From the NCBI GenBank assembly GCA_002375205.1, contig DFLL01000046.1, positions 1 through 36,646 of the forward strand: a DNA stretch of 36,646 nt. Direction: 5' to 3'. Position 1 is the first letter of the stretch. Each line of letters opens with the position of its first letter. The notes under the pieces are model-generated. The model ran no database searches. It was not told the origin of the DNA and was given only the letters and a program-made list of their open reading frames with translations. Below are positions 1-8,771 of this stretch, piece by piece. Position numbers and translations under genes: made by a program. Source of the stretch: Caryophanales bacterium UBA3620 (lineage in GTDB: Bacteria; Bacillota_I; Bacilli_A; RF39; UBA660).

Positions 1-2
1 TG

Positions 3-323
3 AGGAAAATATTACTTCGTGAAGAACTGAATAAATTTATGGAGGATGTGATAAATATGACTAATGAGGAATTGCTATATAATATCCATTATTGGGAAAA
101 AGAAAAGATGGATGCTCTTGTAGAGCATACTGAAAAGGAAGAAGCAAGGAAAAGGTTAGAAGAAGGAATAGCTGAAGGTAGAGCAGAAGGCCGAGAGACC
201 AGTAAAATAGAAATGATTAAGAATCTATTGCTTCAAAATGTTAACTATGATATTATTTCTAATGCCTCTGGAAAAACAATAGAAGAAATAAAAGAAATAG
301 AAATGAATATGAATAAAAAATAA
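3..323 (+). CDS. Rpn/PD-(D/E)XK transposase-type protein, C-terminal part
   Basis: The reading frame is open to the left edge of the window, so the start and catalytic domain lie outside. What remains is the C-terminal tail: a charged helix with the repeated Glu/Gly/Arg pattern EGIAEGRAEGRE, then KNLLLQNVNYDIIS and a short helix ending IEEIKEIE. This tail is characteristic of Rpn-family recombination-promoting nucleases/PD-(D/E)XK transposases of Firmicutes, where the nuclease core is N-terminal. An ATG at 39 could give a 94-residue product, but without the upstream part that would be only the tail. The gene ends just before a good terminator and is separate from proS. Whether the whole gene is intact cannot be seen. 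Confidence 0.6.
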   Translation, partial: RKILLREELNKFMEDVINMTNEELLYNIHYWEKEKMDALVEHTEKEEARKRLEEGIAEGRAEGRETSKIEMIKNLLLQNVNYDIISNASGKTIEEIKEIEMNMNKK

Positions 324-328
324 TTTAT

Positions 329-358
329 AAAAGTACTAAATATTATAGTACTTTTTCT
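329..358 (+). terminator. Rho-independent terminator after the Rpn-type gene
   Basis: A 10-bp perfect stem (AAAAGTACTA / TAGTACTTTT) with a 7-nt loop is followed by T residues. It lies six bases after the upstream stop codon. Confidence 0.8.
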
Positions 359-365
359 TTATTTG

Positions 366-374
366 TGATAAAAT
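366..374 (+). promoter_or_regulatory. Extended -10 element of proS
   Basis: TGATAAAAT, an extended -10 hexamer (TG-n-TAAAAT), lies 23 nt before the proS ATG. No good -35 is visible, as expected for extended -10 promoters. It directly follows the preceding terminator. Confidence 0.45.
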
Positions 375-397
375 ATTATGTAGTGAAGAGGTGAAAT

Positions 398-1666
398 ATG
401 AGACTTAGTAATTTAAATATTAAAAAAATTAATTTAAATGAAGTATCAGATAAATATAGCGGACAAGATATATTATTAAGACTTGGAGAATTATATCAAT
501 TTGAAAGTGGCGTATATGGATATGGTAATTTATGGACTAAATTAGAAAGATATGTTGAAGATGTAATAATTGATGAACTTGATAAAGCTGGATGTGTACA
601 AGTTGAATATCCTAAATTACAGCCAAGAAAGATATGGGAAAGATCTAATAGATGGGATTTATATACTAAAGATAATGATATTATGTTTACTATTGATACA
701 AATTTAGGAGAATATGGAATGGCTCCAACTGCAGAAGAATGTGCAACGATATTTGCTGCTAATAGACTTATATCTTATAAAAATTTACCTGCTACCTATT
801 ATCAAATAGGAGAAAAATTTAGAAAAGAGATAAGGGCAAGGGGATATTTATTTAGACCTAGAACTTTTGTTATGATGGATGCTTATTCTTTTGATAAAGA
901 TGAAGAGGGTATGAGGAAAACTTATGATATTATGCATGAAGTATATCTTAGAATATTTAAAAGACTAGGTATAAAAATAATACCAACGGTATCTGATAAT
1001 GGTGTAATAGGGGGAAGCGTAGCAGAAGAATTTCAGGCTATTACTTCATTAGGAGAAGATTCTATTTATTATGATGAAGAAAGGGATGTTGGCATCAATA
1101 GTGAGGTATTATCCTTTGATAATAAAGATGAATATTTAAAACAATTAGGTACTAATATTGATTCATTAAAAGAATACTCATCAGTGGAACTAGGAAACAA
1201 CTTTCAATTAGGAACAAAATATTCAGAAAATATGAAATTATATTATAAAGATGAGGAAGGAAAAGATAGACCTTATTATATGGGTTGCTATGGAATAGGA
1301 TTAGGTAGAATAATAGCATGTCTAATTGAAAACAATGTTATTTATGAAGATGGTAAATTGAAGGGATTTATACTACCATTTAATGTAGCACCATATAAAG
1401 TTCAAATTATTTATAAGGAAGATAAAAAAGAAGTAGCAGAATCTTTATATAATTATTTACAAGAAAAAGGTATTAAATGCCTTCTTGATGATCGAGAAGG
1501 AAGAAGTATTGGTACTAAAATAAAAGATGTCTATGTACTAGGAACACCATTTTCAGTAATAATTGGAGATAAATCTACTGATAATATATTTGAAGTAGAA
1601 GATAATAAAACTAATGAAAAATATAATATTACTAAAGAAGAAATAATAGAAAAATTGACTAAATAA
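398..1666 (+). CDS. proS: Prolyl-tRNA synthetase, short form without editing insertion
   Basis: Class II aminoacyl-tRNA synthetase that charges tRNA-Pro with proline in the cytosol. Motif 2 is seen around residues 140-165 (FRKEIRARG...RTFVMMDAYSF), and motif 3 as GIGLGRIIA near residue 300. The C-terminal ~90 residues form the HGTP anticodon-binding domain. At 422 residues it is much shorter than the ~565-residue E. coli-type enzyme: GGSVAEEFQAI...EDSIYYD runs after a brief linker straight into ELGNNFQLGTKYSE, so the ~180-residue INS editing domain between motifs 2 and 3 is missing. The ATG at 398 has GAGGTGAAAT upstream. A tRNA-Pro(TGG) gene lies in the same window. Confidence 0.93.
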   Translation: MRLSNLNIKKINLNEVSDKYSGQDILLRLGELYQFESGVYGYGNLWTKLERYVEDVIIDELDKAGCVQVEYPKLQPRKIWERSNRWDLYTKDNDIMFTIDTNLGEYGMAPTAEECATIFAANRLISYKNLPATYYQIGEKFRKEIRARGYLFRPRTFVMMDAYSFDKDEEGMRKTYDIMHEVYLRIFKRLGIKIIPTVSDNGVIGGSVAEEFQAITSLGEDSIYYDEERDVGINSEVLSFDNKDEYLKQLGTNIDSLKEYSSVELGNNFQLGTKYSENMKLYYKDEEGKDRPYYMGCYGIGLGRIIACLIENNVIYEDGKLKGFILPFNVAPYKVQIIYKEDKKEVAESLYNYLQEKGIKCLLDDREGRSIGTKIKDVYVLGTPFSVIIGDKSTDNIFEVEDNKTNEKYNITKEEIIEKLTK

Positions 1667-1695
1667 TTTACAAATATACTGATATTTGTTATAAT
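1667..1695 (+). promoter_or_regulatory. secG promoter (TTTACA-17-TATAAT)
   Basis: TTTACA at 1667-1672, a 17-nt spacer and TATAAT at 1690-1695, preceded by TG (extended -10). The spacer is almost filled by an inverted repeat, ACAAATAT-ACTG-ATATTTGT (1670-1689), which could be an operator or the weak terminator of proS. Confidence 0.65.
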
Positions 1696-1722
1696 AAATA
1701 ATGTTTGAAAGGAAGATATAAT

Positions 1723-1935
1723 ATGGAAATAGCAGCATTAATAATTGCAGTACTTCTAATTTCTGTTGTACTACTTCAAAGTGGAAAAGCAGAATCAGCT
1801 TCACAAATAATTCAAGGGGGAAACTCAGATTTATTTGCTAATAGAAAGGAAAGAGGATTTGAGTTATTTATAACAAGATTAACTTATGTTCTTGGGTTTT
1901 CTTTCTTTGTATTATGTTTAATCATATCAATATAA
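1723..1935 (+). CDS. secG: Preprotein translocase subunit SecG
   Basis: Small membrane subunit of the SecYEG protein-export channel. The 70-residue product has two membrane segments (residues ~3-18 and ~50-68) separated by the typical SecG loop: LLQSGKAESASQIIQGG, then FANRKERG. Length and layout fit the family. The ATG at 1723 is preferred over an upstream TTG (1705) because GAAAGGAAG at 1707-1715 sits at the right distance. It precedes an RNase R gene, as in Bacillus (secG-yvaK-rnr-smpB); the carboxylesterase gene is absent here. Confidence 0.9.
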   Translation: MEIAALIIAVLLISVVLLQSGKAESASQIIQGGNSDLFANRKERGFELFITRLTYVLGFSFFVLCLIISI

Positions 1936-1963
1936 GAGCTTAAGAATAAAGTAAGCTCTTTTT
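1934..1963 (+). terminator. Terminator overlapping the secG stop codon
   Basis: AAGAGCTTA / TAAGCTCTT stem with a 9-nt loop followed by T residues. The 5' arm begins within the secG stop codon. Confidence 0.8.
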
Positions 1964-1984
1964 CTAATTAGAAAGGGGTAAAAA

Positions 1985-4120
1985 ATGAAAGAAAAAATAA
2001 TTGATTTACTTACTACTAATACATCACTTACAATAATGGATATAAATAATTTATTATCATTAGAGACATTAGATGAGTATAAAACACTTCAGAATAATTT
2101 AGATGAATTAGTAAGTGATGGAGTGCTTTATTATAGTGATAAAAAGAAAAAGTATCTATTGTTAGAAAATAGTCATCTACTAAAAGGAATACTTGATTTA
2201 AATCCTAAAGGATTTGGGTTTATAATAGTGGGAAAAGATATTAAAGATGTCTATGTAAGTGAAAAAAATTTAAATGGAGCAGAAGACTCCGATACTGTCT
2301 TATTTGAATATATAAGTAAAGATGAGAATCATCCTGAAGGTAGAATAATCAAAGTAATAAAGAAAAATCTAGAACCATTAGTAGGAGAAGTTATTAAAGA
2401 AAATGGTGAATACTTTGTAAGAACAGGAAAAGGTAAAGATATCTATGTGCCAAAAGATTATTTGAATGGTGCTGTCGAGGGACACAAAGTTGTCATAGAA
2501 CCATTAAAAGAAGGAAGAAGAATTGGTAAGATTACGAAGATTATTGGCCATAAAAATGATGTTGGAGTAGATATTTTATCTTTTGTTTATGAATATAATT
2601 TTAGACCAGAATTTCCTATGGAAGTTACTAATGAGTTAGATAGTATTCCATTATTTCTAGAAGATAGTGTTATAGATGAAGAACTATCAAAAGGTAGAAG
2701 AGATCTTCGTGATAAGATAATATTTACAATAGATGGAGCTGATACCAAAGATATTGACGATGCTATATCTTTAGATAAAGATGATAAAGGTAATTATATA
2801 CTTGGAGTACATATCGCAGATGTATCTTATTATGTTAAAGAAGGTACGGAGATTGATAAAGAGGCATATTTTAGGGGTACATCAGTATACTTAGTAGATA
2901 GAGTACTACCAATGCTACCTCATAAATTATCTAATGGAATATGTTCTTTAAATGAAAATGAAGATAGATTATCTATGACATGTATGATGACTATAGATGA
3001 TAAAGGAAATGTTATCCATTATGATATTTATCCTTCTATTATTCGAAGTAGAAAGAAAATGACATATGAATGTGTTAACAAAATACTTGAGGAAGATACT
3101 ATACCAGAAGGTTATGAAGAATTTAAAGATATTCTATTAAATATGTTTGAACTTTCTAAAATACTTAGAAAGAAAATGGTTAATAGAGGTTATATCGAGT
3201 TTGAAAGTGATGAAGCTAAGATAATAGTAGATGATAAATGTCATCCTATTGGTATTGAAAGAAGACTGCAAAGAAGTGGAGAAGAACTAATAGAGAACTT
3301 TATGATAGTGGCCAATGAAACAGTTGCTGGTAGTATCTTTTATAAGAATTTACCAGGAATATATAGGGTCCATGATAAACCAAATGAAAAAAGACTAGAA
3401 GAATTTTTAAAGTTTTTATCTTTACATGGATATGTTGTTACTGGTAAGAATAAAGTAGATAGTTCAAAAGATTTACAAAAAATACTAAATCAGTTAGAAG
3501 ATGTACCAGAAGCGATTGTTCTTCATGATATGGCAATTAGATGTCAAGCTAAGGCTAAATATACCGATATTAATATTGGACACTTTGGACTTGGAAGCAA
3601 ATGTTATAGTCATTTTACTTCGCCAATTAGAAGATATCCTGACTTAATATTACATAGGTTAATCAAAGATTATAACTATAATTATAGTGAAAGAGTAATT
3701 GAGAAAAATCGTGAAGTACTTCCTGAAATGAGCGAACACTGTAGCATTCGTGAAGTAGAAGCTCAGAACTGTGAAAGAGATGTCGATGATATGAAGAAAG
3801 CTGAATATATGATGGATCATGTCGGAGAAGTATATGATGGTATTATATCGGGAGTGCAAGAATTTGGTATCTTTGTAGAACTTGATAATACAGTTGAAGG
3901 CCTTATTAAGAATGAGAATATTAAAGGCGATTACTTTGTATATAATCCGGATATGCTTGCTTTAATTGGGAAAAGAACAAATAAGAGATATATGTTTGGT
4001 GATAAGATAAAAGTACAAGTAATAGGAGCAGATAAAGATAAGGCTCAGGTAGATTTTATAATCTATGATGAAAATAGAGAAAATAAAAAGAATAAAAAAG
4101 GAAATAAACCTAAAAAATAG
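1985..4120 (+). CDS. rnr: Ribonuclease R
   Basis: Processive 3'-to-5' exoribonuclease of the RNase II/R family, acting on structured RNA and probably with SmpB/tmRNA in quality control. The 711-residue layout is complete: N-terminal winged helix (~1-60), two cold-shock/OB domains (~65-220), RNB catalytic domain (~240-570) and S1 domain (~625-700), with a Lys-rich tail. The four metal-binding aspartates are present in TIDGADTKDIDDA (D250, D256, D258, D259), as are PMLPHKLSNG and the TSPIRRYPDL motif. The ATG at 1985 follows GAAAGGGGTA. The next gene, 22 bp downstream, encodes a paralogue; smpB is three genes on. Confidence 0.93.
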   Translation: MKEKIIDLLTTNTSLTIMDINNLLSLETLDEYKTLQNNLDELVSDGVLYYSDKKKKYLLLENSHLLKGILDLNPKGFGFIIVGKDIKDVYVSEKNLNGAEDSDTVLFEYISKDENHPEGRIIKVIKKNLEPLVGEVIKENGEYFVRTGKGKDIYVPKDYLNGAVEGHKVVIEPLKEGRRIGKITKIIGHKNDVGVDILSFVYEYNFRPEFPMEVTNELDSIPLFLEDSVIDEELSKGRRDLRDKIIFTIDGADTKDIDDAISLDKDDKGNYILGVHIADVSYYVKEGTEIDKEAYFRGTSVYLVDRVLPMLPHKLSNGICSLNENEDRLSMTCMMTIDDKGNVIHYDIYPSIIRSRKKMTYECVNKILEEDTIPEGYEEFKDILLNMFELSKILRKKMVNRGYIEFESDEAKIIVDDKCHPIGIERRLQRSGEELIENFMIVANETVAGSIFYKNLPGIYRVHDKPNEKRLEEFLKFLSLHGYVVTGKNKVDSSKDLQKILNQLEDVPEAIVLHDMAIRCQAKAKYTDINIGHFGLGSKCYSHFTSPIRRYPDLILHRLIKDYNYNYSERVIEKNREVLPEMSEHCSIREVEAQNCERDVDDMKKAEYMMDHVGEVYDGIISGVQEFGIFVELDNTVEGLIKNENIKGDYFVYNPDMLALIGKRTNKRYMFGDKIKVQVIGADKDKAQVDFIIYDENRENKKNKKGNKPKK

Positions 4121-4142
4121 ATTGTGATTGGGGAATAGGGTT

Positions 4143-6206
4143 ATGGAAACGGAAATTATTAATTTACTTAGTATTAAAAAAAACATTAGTATGAATTATG
4201 ATGAGATAAGAAAAGAATTAGGTATAAGCAAGGAGGATTTAGATGAAGCTTTATCTAATTTAGAAAGATATGGTACGATATATCGAAGTAAGAATGGAAG
4301 ATATAGTTTGGTATCGAGAACTAGTCTAAAAAAAGGTATTGTAAAAGTTACTATTAGAAAAAAAGTAATAGTAGAATTAGAAGATGGTGATTTTGATTTA
4401 ATATTTGATAAAAAGAATATTGTAAAGAGTAATGATGTTGTATTAGTAGATCCTCATTATAATAGTGGTAGAGCCACTGTTGTTAAAGTGCTTACTAAAG
4501 AAAAAGTACAAGACTATATTGGTACTATTGTTAGAGAAGGAAATCACTTAGTAGTTAGAAGTGAATTTCATAAAGATATTATAATAAAAAAAGAATATCC
4601 TGAAGGAGCAAATGTACTAGTAGATGGTTCTTCTAACGAGATAAAGGAAATACTTGAAGATAGATATAAAATTAAAGTAAGAGAATTACTTACCAAGTAT
4701 AATTTTCCAGTGAGTTATAATAATGATTATTTAAAAGAATTAAAAGATATTCCTGATAGTTTAAGCGAAGAAGAAATAAATGAGGCTAAAAAAGAAGGAA
4801 TATTTGATTTAAGAGAAATTCCTCATACAACAATAGATTCAGAAGATACTAAAGATTTTGATGATGCAGTTGCATGGTTTAATGGACTATTATATTCCTC
4901 AATTGCGGATGTTCCTAGATATGTTGAAGAGGGTAGTGCAATAGAAAGAGATGCTATTGAAAGAGGAATATCAGTATATTCTCCAGGCATGGTTAATCCA
5001 ATGCTTCATCATAAACTATCTAATGGAATATGTTCGCTTAATCCTAATGTAGATAGATTTACAAGTTCTGTTATATTTAAAATAAATGATGATTATACAG
5101 TAACTCCCTATGCTATGGGAAGAAGTATTATTAGAAGTAGGGCTAAGCTAACATATGAAAAGGTAAATGAGTATCTTGAAGAAGATAGAGTACCAGAAGG
5201 ATATGAATCATATACAGAAATGCTTGAAAAACTATATAGTATAGCTATGAGAGTAAAAAAGAAGATGCTTGAAAATGGTTTTCTTATGTTTTCTAGTACG
5301 GAAGTTAAATTTATCTTTGATAATGAAAAAGTGACTGATATAAAAGGAAGACATCAAGGTAAAGCTGAAGAATTAATCGAGTTTATTATGCTTTTACATA
5401 ACATGACTAAAACCGATTATATGATAAAACATAATCTTCCTTTTATCGCAAGAAATCATGATTTACCTAATAATGATAAATTAAATGCTTGGGTAAAATT
5501 ACTTAGTCAAAGAGGTTATATAGTAGATAAAAAAGACTCTTATACTAATGAAGATATAAAGAAAATACTTAGTACTTATAGAGGAAATGCAGATCAATTA
5601 GTACTTGATAATATTGCTATTAGAGGTCAATCTAAAGCTAGATATGGTCATTTAAATAAAGGACATTTTGCTTTGGGCATAAAAGCATATGCTACTTTTA
5701 CTTCTCCTATTAGAAGATTAGCTGACTATATAAACGAAAGAATATATCAAGACTCTATTAAATATGGTGATGAATATGCTCGAAATAAATGGGAACCTAA
5801 GATGGAAGAACTTGCTAAGATATGTACTGATGCAGAATTAAGAGCAGATAAAGTAGAAAGAAAAGCTGATGATTTGAAGAAATTAGAGTATATGAACACT
5901 ATTCCAGTAGGTTCAAAATATACTTCTACTGTATCTAAAGTAGGAAAAGGGTATGTTGAAGTATTACTTCCTAATATGGTATATGGTAAAGTATATGTAA
6001 GTAGTAAAGATTATAGTGTTAGTAAAGATGGTTATAGTCTATTTAACAATATAAATGGCGAAAGAATCTTAGTTGGAGACCAAATAGATGTATCTTTATT
6101 AAAAGTAGATATGGATAAAGAAGAAGTATTACTTTTAAGAAGTTCTTATAGTAAGGAGAATGGTTATGAAGAGAAGAAGGGGAAGAAGAAAGTTAAGAAA
6201 AGATAG
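4143..6206 (+). CDS. Second RNase R/II-type exoribonuclease (tandem paralogue)
   Basis: A divergent paralogue of the preceding rnr product, 687 residues, with the same order: winged helix, OB domains, RNB domain and a C-terminal S1-like domain ending in a Lys-rich tail. The catalytic aspartates are intact in TIDSEDTKDFDDA (D232, D238, D240, D241) and the SPIRRLADY motif is kept, so activity is likely. PMLPHKLSN of the first copy reads PMLHHKLSN here. The ATG at 4143 has GGGGAATAGGG just upstream; an in-frame TTG at 4128 has no such site. The tandem arrangement suggests an old duplication with specialisation, since identity between copies is limited. It overlaps the next gene by 41 bp. Confidence 0.85.
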   Translation: METEIINLLSIKKNISMNYDEIRKELGISKEDLDEALSNLERYGTIYRSKNGRYSLVSRTSLKKGIVKVTIRKKVIVELEDGDFDLIFDKKNIVKSNDVVLVDPHYNSGRATVVKVLTKEKVQDYIGTIVREGNHLVVRSEFHKDIIIKKEYPEGANVLVDGSSNEIKEILEDRYKIKVRELLTKYNFPVSYNNDYLKELKDIPDSLSEEEINEAKKEGIFDLREIPHTTIDSEDTKDFDDAVAWFNGLLYSSIADVPRYVEEGSAIERDAIERGISVYSPGMVNPMLHHKLSNGICSLNPNVDRFTSSVIFKINDDYTVTPYAMGRSIIRSRAKLTYEKVNEYLEEDRVPEGYESYTEMLEKLYSIAMRVKKKMLENGFLMFSSTEVKFIFDNEKVTDIKGRHQGKAEELIEFIMLLHNMTKTDYMIKHNLPFIARNHDLPNNDKLNAWVKLLSQRGYIVDKKDSYTNEDIKKILSTYRGNADQLVLDNIAIRGQSKARYGHLNKGHFALGIKAYATFTSPIRRLADYINERIYQDSIKYGDEYARNKWEPKMEELAKICTDAELRADKVERKADDLKKLEYMNTIPVGSKYTSTVSKVGKGYVEVLLPNMVYGKVYVSSKDYSVSKDGYSLFNNINGERILVGDQIDVSLLKVDMDKEEVLLLRSSYSKENGYEEKKGKKKVKKR

Positions 6207-7377
6207 AATAATACTTTTAATTCTATTCTTTTTATTATTGGGCTTTGGTGCATATTATTTTATTAATAAGAAGGAAGATAAAACATTAATAGATAACAAA
6301 GAACCAGTAGAAGAAAAGGTAAAAGAATATAGTATCAATCTTATTATGGGAGGAGATGCTCTTATTCATGATAAACTATATAATGCCTGTAAAACAGAAG
6401 ATGGTTATGATTTTAAACCAGTATTTACATATTTAAAAGATTATTTAAAAGATTATGATTTAGCTTATTATAATCAAGAAACTATTCTTGGTGGTACTGA
6501 GATAGGACTATCTAGTTATCCTGCTTTTAATTCTCCTTATGAAGTGGGTGATGCTCTAATAGATGCAGGATTCAATATAGTAAGTTTAGCTACTAATCAT
6601 ACTTTAGATAGAGGAGAAAAAGCTGTACTAAATAGTATTAACTATTGGAAGAATAAAGACGTTTTAACAGCGGGTTCTTATTCTTCATTTGCGGATAAAG
6701 ATGAAATTAGAATAAAAGAAGTTAATAATATAAAATATACTCTTCTTAATTATACATATGGTACTAATGGTATTAATGTACCTAGTGGTAAAGAATATTT
6801 TGTTAATATTTGGCCATGTAATGGTAATAATCCAGATAATGATACTAAATATCAAGAGTATAAAGAAGTTGTAAAAAAAGATATTGAAAGAGTAAGAGAC
6901 AAGGTAGACGTCCTTATGGTAGCAATGCACTGGGGAGTAGAATATACTCATGTACCTACGGCATATCAAAAAGATATGGCTCAGTTTTTATCTGATAATG
7001 GAGTGGATATAATAATAGGAACGCACCCTCATGTAGTAATGCCTGTTACTTGGATAGGAGATACTTTAGTTATATATTCTCTTGGTAATATGATATCTGC
7101 TCAAGAGACTAAAGTAGATAATAATACTACTATTGGATTACTTACTAGTATTAAGATAACTAAAACAGTAGAGGGAAATACTTCTATCATTAAACTAAGT
7201 GACTTAAATAATGAATTTATATATACATATTATGAAAATTATACTAATTTTAAAGTAATACCATTTTCTCATCCCGATATTAAAACCCATCTAAAAGACT
7301 ATGAAAGATTATATAATAAGTATAGTAGTATTGTTAAAGATAACGATGATAATATAATAGTAAAAAGTTTACCATAA
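6166..7377 (+). CDS. CapA-family (poly-gamma-glutamate capsule-type) metallophosphoesterase-like protein
   Basis: Membrane-anchored extracytoplasmic protein of the CapA/PGA_cap family, whose fold is calcineurin-like. A basic N-terminus (KRRRGRRKLRK) is followed by one membrane segment (~residues 13-32); the remaining ~370 residues should be outside. Family motifs are clear: MGGDALIHDKLY, YYNQETILGG, LATNHTLDRG, AMHWGVEYTH and DIIIGTHPHV. True CapA works with CapB/CapC in poly-gamma-glutamate synthesis; those genes are absent here, so the substrate is unknown. The ATG at 6166 is chosen because AAGGAG (6153-6158) lies 7 nt away; an ATG at 6160 would be too close. The start lies inside the 3' end of the RNase gene. 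Confidence 0.8.
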   Translation: MKRRRGRRKLRKDRIILLILFFLLLGFGAYYFINKKEDKTLIDNKEPVEEKVKEYSINLIMGGDALIHDKLYNACKTEDGYDFKPVFTYLKDYLKDYDLAYYNQETILGGTEIGLSSYPAFNSPYEVGDALIDAGFNIVSLATNHTLDRGEKAVLNSINYWKNKDVLTAGSYSSFADKDEIRIKEVNNIKYTLLNYTYGTNGINVPSGKEYFVNIWPCNGNNPDNDTKYQEYKEVVKKDIERVRDKVDVLMVAMHWGVEYTHVPTAYQKDMAQFLSDNGVDIIIGTHPHVVMPVTWIGDTLVIYSLGNMISAQETKVDNNTTIGLLTSIKITKTVEGNTSIIKLSDLNNEFIYTYYENYTNFKVIPFSHPDIKTHLKDYERLYNKYSSIVKDNDDNIIVKSLP

Positions 7378-7379
7378 TT

Positions 7380-7405
7380 AACTCTATCTTTTTGATAGAG
7401 TTTTT
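7380..7405 (+). terminator. Terminator after the CapA-like gene
   Basis: AACTCTATC / GATAGAGTT stem with a TTTTT loop followed by a T run. Confidence 0.85.
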
Positions 7406-7413
7406 GTTATAAT
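7405..7413 (+). promoter_or_regulatory. Extended -10 element of smpB operon
   Basis: TGTTATAAT lies directly after the terminator and 22 nt before the smpB ATG. No convincing -35 is present. Confidence 0.5.
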
Positions 7414-7435
7414 AAAGAAGAAAGAAGGTATTCTT

Positions 7436-7876
7436 ATGGAAATATTAAATAGAAAAGCAAGATATGATTATGAAATTGAAGATGAATATGAAGCTGGAAT
7501 TGTACTTACTGGAACAGAAATAAAGAGTATTAGGCTAGGTAAAGCTAATATTAAAGATAGCTATGCCATAATTAAGAATAATGAAGCATATCTTTTAAAT
7601 ACTCATATATCAGAATATTCTGAAGGTAATAGATTTAATCATGAAGAAACGAGAACTAGAAAACTTCTTTTACATAAAAAAGAAATATATAAATTAAGAG
7701 ATAAGTTAGAGATAGAAGGATATACTTTAGTACCTTTAAAGATATATTTCGTTAAAGGTAGAGCTAAAGTCTTAATTGGAGTAGCTAAAGGTAAAAAGAA
7801 TTATAATAAGAAAGAGACAATCAAAGAAAGAGATATCAAAAGAGAACAAGATAGGTACATGAAATATAATGGATAA
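7436..7876 (+). CDS. smpB: SsrA-binding protein SmpB
   Basis: Binds tmRNA and delivers it to stalled ribosomes for trans-translation. The 146-residue protein has the N-terminal RKARYDYEIEDEYEAGIVLTG-like OB core with the GTEIKSIR motif, AYLLNTHISEY, and the basic C-terminal tail rich in Lys (KGKKNYNKKETIKERD). Length fits the family (~150). The ATG at 7436 follows AAGAAGG. The 3' end overlaps ricF by 8 bp, so the two are translated together. The ssrA gene often found downstream of smpB is not visible in this window. Confidence 0.94.
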   Translation: MEILNRKARYDYEIEDEYEAGIVLTGTEIKSIRLGKANIKDSYAIIKNNEAYLLNTHISEYSEGNRFNHEETRTRKLLLHKKEIYKLRDKLEIEGYTLVPLKIYFVKGRAKVLIGVAKGKKNYNKKETIKERDIKREQDRYMKYNG

Positions 7877-8165
7877 TATTATTGAAAAGACGAAGAATTT
7901 AATTAATGTTCTAGAAGATAGTGATTTAATACATAATCTAGAATATTATAAACAAAGAGTAGTACTAAATAAGAGGCTATTAGAATTAATAGGTAAATAC
8001 AATAATTCTAATAATCATTATGAAAAGATATCTCTAAAAAAGGAAATATATAAAGATGATAATTATAAAGAATATATGAAGTATTATAATGAATTATTTT
8101 TTTATATTTTAAAAATTAATAGAAAATTTAAAGAATATAGTACTAATAGAAGGTGTCATAAATGA
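7869..8165 (+). CDS. ricF: YlbF/RicF-family protein (Y-complex subunit), short
   Basis: A 98-residue, wholly helical, highly charged protein of the YlbF/YmcA type. In Bacillus, RicF works with RicA and RicT in a complex needed for maturation of polycistronic RNAs by RNase Y. The assignment rests on helical pattern (NLINVLEDSDLIHN..., KEYMKYYNELF) and on position directly before rsmD, the same place as ylbF in Bacillus; similarity alone is weak. It lacks the Cys-rich C-terminal tail of B. subtilis RicF (one Cys only, third from the end). It overlaps smpB by 8 bp and rsmD by an ATGA junction. Confidence 0.6.
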   Translation: MDNIIEKTKNLINVLEDSDLIHNLEYYKQRVVLNKRLLELIGKYNNSNNHYEKISLKKEIYKDDNYKEYMKYYNELFFYILKINRKFKEYSTNRRCHK

Positions 8166-8716
8166 GAGTAATAAGTGGGTATTTAAAAGGTAAAAATGTA
8201 GAAGGGTATAATACTCCTGGTACTAGACCTACGATGGATAGAGTAAAAGAAAGTTTATTTGCCTCTATTCAAGATTATACTGATAATGCAGTGGTACTAG
8301 ATCTTTTTTGTGGTAGTGGGTCTTTAGGCATTGAAGCATTATCTATGAATGCTAAATTATGCTATTTTGTAGATAATGGTAAAGAAATATTAAATATTCT
8401 AAATAAAAATATAAATAATCTTAATATAAGAGATAAATCTATAGTACTAAATAAAGATTATAAAGAAGCTTTATTATATTTTAAAAATAATAATATTAAA
8501 TTTAATATAATATTAGTAGATGCTCCATATAAGTTAAAAGTAATGGAAGAAGTAATAGAATTAGTAAATAATTATAATATTTTATTAGATAATGGAATAT
8601 TAGTACTAGAGTATAGTTTTGATAAATTAAAAGATAGTTATAATGATTTAGTACTTTACAAAAATAAAAAATATGGAGATAAATATGTAAATATTTACAA
8701 AAAGATAGTTGACTAA
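8162..8716 (+). CDS. rsmD: 16S rRNA (guanine966-N2)-methyltransferase RsmD
   Basis: SAM-dependent methyltransferase modifying G966 of 16S rRNA. The start MRVISGYLKGKNV, TRPTMDRVKESLFASI and the SAM-binding motif VLDLFCGSGSLGIEAL are all typical; 184 residues is the usual length. The catalytic NPPY-type motif, usually DPPY in this family, reads DAPY at about residue 120. The ATG overlaps the upstream stop (ATGA), so translation is coupled. Its own stop codon sits in a terminator hairpin. Confidence 0.9.
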   Translation: MRVISGYLKGKNVEGYNTPGTRPTMDRVKESLFASIQDYTDNAVVLDLFCGSGSLGIEALSMNAKLCYFVDNGKEILNILNKNINNLNIRDKSIVLNKDYKEALLYFKNNNIKFNIILVDAPYKLKVMEEVIELVNNYNILLDNGILVLEYSFDKLKDSYNDLVLYKNKKYGDKYVNIYKKIVD

Positions 8717-8729
8717 CTATCTTTTTTTT
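8701..8729 (+). terminator. Terminator spanning the rsmD stop codon
   Basis: AAAGATAGTT / AACTATCTTT, a 10-bp stem with a GACT loop, followed by T residues. The stop codon TAA (8714-8716) is at the loop edge. Confidence 0.85.
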
Positions 8730-8771
8730 GCTACAATTATTTTGTAATAAAAATAAAGGAGGAATGAAAGA

